Assembly: GCA_030682375.1 (NCBI GenBank)
Contig: JAUXOL010000012.1
Span: forward strand, 48,484-112,483
Length of the DNA stretch: 64,000 bases
From: Gallionella sp.
Lineage (GTDB): Bacteria > Pseudomonadota > Gammaproteobacteria > Burkholderiales > Gallionellaceae
Direction of reading: 5' to 3'
Positions 58,826-64,000 of the stretch are shown here, in pieces. Positions within the stretch are counted from its first letter, which is position 1, and each line of letters begins with the position of its first letter. The notes beneath the pieces are model-generated. The model was not told where the DNA came from, made no database searches, and worked only from the letters and a program-made list of their open reading frames with translations. The translations under genes were made by a program, and so were the position numbers.

Positions 58826-60991
58826 TCACAGCTTGTAGATTGCTTGCAACCACAGTGAGCGCGGGGCCATCGGCAGGTCGTTGGGGATAGGTACTGTCAG
58901 TGGCGTAGTTCCGCTTGGGCTGGGTTCGAGCACCGTGGCATCAAACAGGTTGCGCACCGAGGCCGAGAAGTCCCACTGCTTCATGCTGCGAGAGGTGCGC
59001 AGTGTCAGATCGACCGTGGTGTAGTCCGGCACTTGCGGGCGGGTGTCGCCGCTGGGGCGTTTGCGGTCCGCGACCCAGTTGATCTGCGGGGCGAGCAGCC
59101 AGCCGGAAGCCAATTGCCAATCGCCGCGCATGTTGATGTGCTGGCGCGGAGCATAACCGGCATCCTGATTGGTGGCTTCGTCAATGGAACGCTGCCAGGC
59201 GTAGTTGCCGGTGAGCCGCAACTTGCTGCTGGCATCCCACACGGCTTCCAGTTCGATTCCGTCGCCGCGCTGCGCGCCGGTGTTCTGGAACGTGGAGCCG
59301 GTCCCGGCTACGGCGTTGGCCACGGTGCGGATGGTGTCCTTTATGTTGTAGCGGAACACGTTCAGGTTCACCTGGGTATTCATGGTTGCTTGCCAAGCAA
59401 TTGCGGCTTCCACCGTTTCTATGGATTCCGGTTTCAGGTTGGGGTTGCCGTTGCCGGAGGGATTGACGCCGTATTGTTCGAGTAGCGCCGGGGCGCGGAA
59501 GGCCTTGCCGTAGAGCAACTTCGCGGTCAAGTTGTAGGCTGCATCCCATACCACCGCCAGCCGCGGATTGGTGGTGCCGCCGAAATCGGAATAGCGGTCG
59601 TGGCGCAATCCGGCGGTCAGCATCCAGTCGCGGGCGAAGCTCCACTCGTCCTGGGCATAGAGATATTTGTTGATTCGGCGGTGCGGGAGTTGATGCGGCT
59701 GGATGGCGGAGTAATCGACCACCGCTCCGGTTGGTAGCGGAGTCCCGTTGGGGCGTAGCCAGAAATTCTTGAGGGTTCTGACTTGGTACATATCCAGGTT
59801 TTCGTGGCCCAAGCCCAGACGAATATTGTGATCGGCGAAGCCGGAATAGGTCGCGTAGCCCGACATTCTTATTTGCCGTTCCCATCGTGCGGGAGAGCCC
59901 ATCATGCCATTCGGGAATAGACCGGGGATAACCGTGCCGATTGCCGGATTGCCCAGCAGATTGAGCACGCCTTGCGGCGTGGCGGCAGTGACGGTGTAGT
60001 TCGGGAAAATGGCGCCGGCCGGATACATGATGTAGTTGTCCGCCACTTCGGCGTGCTGGAGATAACTGCCGGTGAAGCCCAATCCCCAGTATTGGGAGAA
60101 TTTCGGGTCTTTCCAGCTCAGGTCGGCGGAGAGGCGTTCGTTATTGTCCGTGCCTACCGGATCGAGTGCGGAGGAAATGCCCGCGCCGGTGCCTACGTTG
60201 TTCTGCTGCGTGTAGTCGCTGCGCAGACGCCATTTGTCGTAGCCGAGATCGATATGGGCGTCGATGGCATCGAAGCCGGTGTTTACCGGCCCCGGGGCCA
60301 GCGTGGCGGCGCGGAGTCTGCCGGCATCCGCCGCGATGATCTCCTTGAAGCCATCGGTGCGACCGATATGCAGGTAGGCCGCGACATCCACGGATTCGTT
60401 CAATTTTCCGCCATGCTGTATCCAGGCATCCTTGGCGTTGAACGAGCCGGCGCGCGCGCCGAATTCAGTGCCTGGTGCATTCGCCGCCGTCTTGGTGATG
60501 ATGTTGATCACGCCGGAGAAGGCGTCGGCACCGTACATTGCCGAGCCGGGGCCGCGGATGATTTCGATGCGGGCGACATTCTCCAGCGACAGGCCACCCC
60601 AGGATTTACCCTTGTCGCCACGATAGATGGAGTTGGTCGGAATGCCGTTTTGCAGCATCAGCACCTGAGGATTGGTCGATGGGCCGCCGATGCCGCGTAT
60701 CTGGTACATCGATGCGTAGTTGATCGCGGAGCGCGAAACGTGAATTCCCGGCACGGTTTCCAGCACTTCGTCCAAGTCTTTCGCACCCATGGACTTGATG
60801 TCCTCGGCGGTGATGACCGATGCCACGGAGGGCGCTCGGTTCAATGCAAGATCGTTACCGGTGGCGATGGAGACGAGCGGTTTGCTGCCGTAGATCAGCG
60901 CCAATTCGTTTTCCTCGTCGGTTTCGGCGAAGACAAGAGGCGCTTGCAGCAGCAGCGGTAGCGCGAACAGAAGTTGGTGGCGGTATTTCAT
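58826..60991 (-). CDS. TonB-dependent outer-membrane receptor
   Basis: A 721-residue receptor: signal peptide about 1-22 (ending VFA), plug domain about 45-160 with APSVASVITAEDIKSMGAKD, GIHVSRSAINYASMYQIRG and IEIIRGPGSAMYGADAFSGV, then a 22-strand barrel ending in AIYKL. A typical TonB box was not seen. It imports a chelated nutrient (siderophore, cobalamin or other). GGAGGAAG precedes the ATG. Neighbours give no firm clue, although a periplasmic binding protein is encoded 2.4 kb away on the other strand. Confidence 0.93.
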   Translation of the reverse strand: MKYRHQLLFALPLLLQAPLVFAETDEENELALIYGSKPLVSIATGNDLALNRAPSVASVITAEDIKSMGAKDLDEVLETVPGIHVSRSAINYASMYQIRGIGGPSTNPQVLMLQNGIPTNSIYRGDKGKSWGGLSLENVARIEIIRGPGSAMYGADAFSGVINIITKTAANAPGTEFGARAGSFNAKDAWIQHGGKLNESVDVAAYLHIGRTDGFKEIIAADAGRLRAATLAPGPVNTGFDAIDAHIDLGYDKWRLRSDYTQQNNVGTGAGISSALDPVGTDNNERLSADLSWKDPKFSQYWGLGFTGSYLQHAEVADNYIMYPAGAIFPNYTVTAATPQGVLNLLGNPAIGTVIPGLFPNGMMGSPARWERQIRMSGYATYSGFADHNIRLGLGHENLDMYQVRTLKNFWLRPNGTPLPTGAVVDYSAIQPHQLPHRRINKYLYAQDEWSFARDWMLTAGLRHDRYSDFGGTTNPRLAVVWDAAYNLTAKLLYGKAFRAPALLEQYGVNPSGNGNPNLKPESIETVEAAIAWQATMNTQVNLNVFRYNIKDTIRTVANAVAGTGSTFQNTGAQRGDGIELEAVWDASSKLRLTGNYAWQRSIDEATNQDAGYAPRQHINMRGDWQLASGWLLAPQINWVADRKRPSGDTRPQVPDYTTVDLTLRTSRSMKQWDFSASVRNLFDATVLEPSPSGTTPLTVPIPNDLPMAPRSLWLQAIYKL

Positions 60992-61021
60992 TTCTTCCTC
61001 CGTGCGAAATTATTCGCCTGC

Positions 61022-61068
61022 ATTATAGTTTTGAACGAGAGACGAAATCGCATGCAGTATACATTTCG
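61022..61068 (-). promoter_or_regulatory. promoter and operator-like inverted repeat of the TonB receptor gene
   Basis: On the minus strand a perfect TATAAT lies at 61027-61022, 31 bases before the ATG. Upstream, in the -35 region and beyond, CGAAAT and ATTTCG form an inverted repeat (61043-61048 and 61063-61068) around a 14-base centre. It does not fit the Fur box. No other gene is seen in 60992-61197. Confidence 0.5.
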
Positions 61069-61197
61069 TAATAATCGTTTGTTCGAGCGTTTTTATAGGT
61101 CATAAATATCGAGGGCTCTTGTATGCAGCCCTGTTGCATCGAGACGAAAATGGCTCGTTTCCCTGTGTGCCGAATACGGGCGCGAAAATTTGCATGC

Positions 61198-63006
61198 TTA
61201 TTCCAAGGCTCCCAGCGTTTTCATGCGTATGCCGATAGGCGGAACTTCCTCGCTGTCGATGCGCACGTCCAGCAGCGTCGGCCCCTTGTGCTTCAGGATC
61301 GCATCGAAATCGAGGGCGTCGAGTTCTTGCGGCGAGCGGATGATGTGGCCGGGGATGCCCATGGATGCGGCGAGCATGCGGTAGTCCACCTGGGGCAACT
61401 GGTAGCCGATGGCTTCGGCCTTGGCAAGCCGTTGACCATGTTTGACCATACCCAGTGCACCGTCGTTGAGCACGATGAAGATGACGGTAAGGTTTTCCAT
61501 CGCCGCCACGGTGATCTCCTGGCCGCTCATCAGGTAGGTGCCGTCGCCGACGATGCAGATCACCGGACAGTTCGGATTGCCGCGCGCGGTGCCTACCGCG
61601 GCGCCCAGGCTCCAGCCCATGGGGCAAAAGTCCATGATCAGGCGCAGCCAGCTGGCTGTACCCGAGCGCTGTCCTTGCTCTTTCAGGGCGGGACGTTGGC
61701 GCAGGCGCCGGTTGTGGGGCTGCAGGTAATGCGTCGTCCATACAATGCTGTTGCCCATGTCGGAGACGAAGCGGGTGTTGGGGGGGCAGCGTTCCGACAG
61801 CGTTTTCATCAGGCGTTGGGGCTTGATCGGAGTGGCATCGGAGTCGTAGCTTGCGGGCGATTGAAATACGACTCCGCCTTGCTGTTTTTCGAAGCCGGAG
61901 GAACCGGCCGCTTTCAGCAGCATCGTCAGGCGTTCGCATATCGTGCGGATATGGCCGCGCACATGGAGCATGGCCATCGGCGAACGCATCAGGTTCTTTT
62001 CGGAGTTGTCGATGTGCACCAATCGATTGTTGAGCAGGGAATCGCACCAGCCGCTGCTGGATAATTCGCCGAAGCCGGTGCCGAATGCCAGTACGATGTC
62101 CGGAGCACTGGAAAGCAGAGCGTTGGCGCTGGCATGACCGCCGAAGCCGAACACGCCGCAATAGGCCGGATGGCGGGGATTGACGTAGCCCTTGGCGTCG
62201 GGAGTGGTGACGAACAGTGCGCCGGTCAGTTCGATCAGCTCCATGATCGCTTCGATGGCGCTGCCGCAAGAAGCGCCGATCAGGAATACGACTCGCGGCG
62301 AGTGCCGCAGTTCCTCGTATAGCTGTTGGACTGCGCGTTCGTCGACCAGAATGGGGTCTTGTTCGAGCAGAGCCGATAATTTGTAACTGGGGATGGCACT
62401 CGGTGCTTGGCTGCGCAGGATGTCCAGCGGGATCGCCAGATGCACCGGGCCGCTGGGGTCCTGATGTGCCGCCATCAGGGCATTGGCCAGTTTGCGTTCG
62501 AACTGATCCGGGTGGGTCACCATGGCGTTGTAACGAGTGCAGTGGTCGAACATTGCGAAGACGTTGATGCCGATGCCGGACGACTCCTGAAACGCGCCCT
62601 TGCCGAAGGTGGGTAGCGCCGGAAGACCGCTGATTGCAAGTAGCGGAATGTTGTTGTCGTGAGCGCAGGCCACGCCGGTGATCAGGTTGGTGGCGCCGGG
62701 GCCGGAGGTGGAGCAGCACACGCCGATCTTGCCGGTTTCGCGGGCATAGCCGTCTGCCATGAAGGCGGCGCCTGCTTCGTGTCGCGCGAGGATGTGGCGG
62801 ATGCCGCCGCGACGTTCGCTTCTGGCCAATGCGTTGTATAGGGGTTCGATCGCGCCGCCGGGAACGCCGAAGACATATTCGATACCTAATTGTTCCAGAT
62901 AGGCGACCAGCAGGTCGGCTACTTCCGGCGCTCGATCCGACGCGGATATCAATCCGTCTTCAGCCGTTTTGTTAAGGCTGTGGACGAGCGAAATCTTGGC
63001 ACTCAT
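61198..63006 (-). CDS. thiamine-diphosphate-dependent enzyme, acetolactate-synthase-like
   Basis: A 602-residue enzyme of the acetolactate synthase fold, with an N-terminal pyrimidine-binding domain holding the catalytic glutamate in RHEAGAAFMADGYAR, the TSGPGATNLITGVACAHDNN segment, and the C-terminal TPP/Mg motif GDGTYLMSGQEITVAA...NLTVIFIVLND. The start at 63006 (MSAKIS) follows GGGGGA. Length and sequence fit either a biosynthetic acetolactate synthase or a sulfoacetaldehyde-type or other decarboxylase; no small regulatory subunit gene is adjacent, so a specialised role is likely. No signal peptide. The TonB receptor gene lies downstream with its own promoter. Confidence 0.85.
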   Translation of the reverse strand: MSAKISLVHSLNKTAEDGLISASDRAPEVADLLVAYLEQLGIEYVFGVPGGAIEPLYNALARSERRGGIRHILARHEAGAAFMADGYARETGKIGVCCSTSGPGATNLITGVACAHDNNIPLLAISGLPALPTFGKGAFQESSGIGINVFAMFDHCTRYNAMVTHPDQFERKLANALMAAHQDPSGPVHLAIPLDILRSQAPSAIPSYKLSALLEQDPILVDERAVQQLYEELRHSPRVVFLIGASCGSAIEAIMELIELTGALFVTTPDAKGYVNPRHPAYCGVFGFGGHASANALLSSAPDIVLAFGTGFGELSSSGWCDSLLNNRLVHIDNSEKNLMRSPMAMLHVRGHIRTICERLTMLLKAAGSSGFEKQQGGVVFQSPASYDSDATPIKPQRLMKTLSERCPPNTRFVSDMGNSIVWTTHYLQPHNRRLRQRPALKEQGQRSGTASWLRLIMDFCPMGWSLGAAVGTARGNPNCPVICIVGDGTYLMSGQEITVAAMENLTVIFIVLNDGALGMVKHGQRLAKAEAIGYQLPQVDYRMLAASMGIPGHIIRSPQELDALDFDAILKHKGPTLLDVRIDSEEVPPIGIRMKTLGALE

Positions 63007-63373
63007 GGCAGAAATCCCCCTGATGAAGTTGAACACTTCGTTGTTATTGTTCGCCGATGACGCTCGGCATGCCGGTCTGTGCCGGGTGGTCTCGCCGGCG
63101 AATTTTCCGCGCGGCGGTTTTTTACCCCTGAAGCATATGAGGGCAATGTAAAGCCTGTTATCATTCTGCGCAAGTGATATGGCGGGCGACCTGCCGTATC
63201 GGAGTGTCGAGACGTTGACGGTTGACGAGAGTGCGGGAGCCGCCGTGTTTTTTCGCACCGGGTCGACGGACAGGCGGATAAAAGGGGTAGTCCGAAAGTG
63301 GCTGCCCTGCAGTACTCAGGGAGATGTTCCGCAGCTTGCGCGGTGGCGCAGGCTCGAACGACACCGAATAAAA
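63007..63373. other. divergent intergenic region without a gene
   Basis: The 367 bases between the TPP enzyme and the binding-protein gene contain no supported gene. TATCAT-like (near 63159) and TTGACG-like (near 63215) promoter hexamers can be found, but no convincing pair. Confidence 0.5.
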
Positions 63374-64000
63374 ATGATAAAGGGCATGTTCATCACTCTT
63401 TCCGGTCTCGCTATTCTCTGGCGTCGGTGCATGGGAGGCGGCGCGTTGCTGGCGCTTTCGCTGCTGACGTGCGCCTCGGCGGCATGGGCGCTGCCTCCCG
63501 GCGCAGCCCGCACTCCGGCCTCGGGCGGCATTGCGGTGATCTATCCGGATCTCGGCGACCCCTACCGCAGCATCTTCGCGCAGATCATCGGCGGCATTGA
63601 AGACAAGACCAAAGGGCGCGTGGTCGCGATTCCGATAGGTGCGGAAGTGAATGCCGACGAACTGAACGACACGTTGCGCCGTCAGGGAGTCAGGGTGGCG
63701 ATCGCGCTGGGACGCCAGGGGATGAAGGCCGCGACCGTGCTGGATCGCAACATCGGCGTGGTGGTCGGTGGGGTGTTGGCGGCACAGAGCAGCGAGGCGC
63801 GCAACATGCAGGTGCATATCCTGTCGCCCGATCCGGCGCTGTTGTTCTCGCGTCTGAAAGAGATGATGCCCAAGGTGCGGCGGGTGTTCGTCGTTTACGA
63901 CCCGCGCCAGAACGCATGGATGATGCGCGTGGCGAAAGATGCGGCACGCGCTCAAGGGGTGGAATTCATCGCTCACGACGCGCAGGACTTGCGCAGCGCG
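63374..64000 (+). CDS. periplasmic ABC-type substrate-binding protein (partial, runs off the window)
   Basis: 209 codons are visible without a stop. An N-terminal hydrophobic segment about 25-40 (GGGALLALSLLTCASAAWA) acts as a signal peptide. The following GIAVIYPDLGDPYRSIFAQI, ADELNDTLRRQGVRVAIALG and RVFVVYDPRQNAW match the periplasmic-binding-like family of uncharacterised ABC substrate-binding proteins (PF04392-like). A second ATG at 63386 is an alternative start. It is divergent from the TPP enzyme gene. The ligand is unknown; the 3' part is outside the window. Confidence 0.75.
   Translation, partial: MIKGMFITLSGLAILWRRCMGGGALLALSLLTCASAAWALPPGAARTPASGGIAVIYPDLGDPYRSIFAQIIGGIEDKTKGRVVAIPIGAEVNADELNDTLRRQGVRVAIALGRQGMKAATVLDRNIGVVVGGVLAAQSSEARNMQVHILSPDPALLFSRLKEMMPKVRRVFVVYDPRQNAWMMRVAKDAARAQGVEFIAHDAQDLRSA

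Noticed and set aside
61043..61068. Fur box upstream of the TonB receptor gene
   Set aside because: The inverted repeat does not match the GATAATGATAATCATTATC pattern well enough to claim Fur.
63161..63976. 271-codon frame on the minus strand at the right end
   Set aside because: Opposite a plus-strand binding-protein gene with signal peptide and family motifs; the antisense translation is His/Arg/Pro-rich.

Overview
The window reads as a contiguous piece of chromosome from a betaproteobacterium. The best guess is a relative of Sideroxydans/Gallionella (Nitrosomonadales). The evidence is the high G+C, the gene orders pyrG-kdsA-eno-ftsB and cysE-iscRSUA-hscBA-fdx-iscX, and generally beta-type proteins. 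The exact taxon is inference. No intact transposon, prophage, CRISPR array, rRNA or complete tRNA gene was seen.

Layout: 0-5 kb is accessory. It holds a 2-oxoglutarate oxygenase, an unknown Cys-rich protein, a TumA/TumE-type toxin-antitoxin pair, a solitary CheB-type methylesterase, an A+T-richer HEPN-domain gene bounded by a 20/21-matched inverted repeat, and a ParE-type toxin-antitoxin pair that reads towards the HEPN gene. 5-12.8 kb (minus strand) carries an ABC exporter overlapping mutS, a Pit phosphate transporter with its PhoU-like partner, and suhB. 12.8-20.6 kb (plus) carries trmJ, cysE, the complete Isc iron-sulfur assembly operon under a recognisable IscR-type promoter, and dsbB. 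20.6-24.3 kb has a LysR/pirin pair, yceI and a nemA-type ene-reductase.

24.3-31.5 kb is a patchwork. It contains an integrase remnant, a receiver plus HD-GYP signalling pair followed by a frameshifted nemA fragment, a persulfide-handling locus (ArsR-rhodanese regulator divergent from DsrE, sulfur dioxygenase, MFS and periplasmic rhodanese genes), the 3' half of a tRNA-Asn-like sequence, a terminator and a J-domain-like protein. 31.8-35.2 kb (minus) has a YegD-like Hsp70, a CbiM-like membrane protein, ygfZ and a small unknown. 35.3-40.9 kb is yejABEF. 41-43.6 kb has a DUF883/YqjE/YqjK envelope trio and mltD. 43.7-51.9 kb is housekeeping: acs, pyrG, kdsA, eno, ftsB, recQ. 52-57.5 kb has a large sensor with GGDEF and EAL domains, a porin and a YebC-family regulator. 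57.5-64 kb has a sulfotransferase, a TonB-dependent receptor, a TPP-dependent enzyme and the start of a periplasmic binding protein.

The most notable unexplained structure is dispersed palindromic DNA. A roughly 60-bp hairpin family has one copy nested inside another repeat within the mutS reading frame and one copy in an intergenic gap, with compensatory stem changes between them. A related short repeat sits in frame inside hscA. Three gaps of the isc operon carry large palindromes from two families. The HEPN cassette with its flanking inverted repeats is the best candidate for a little-described defence unit.
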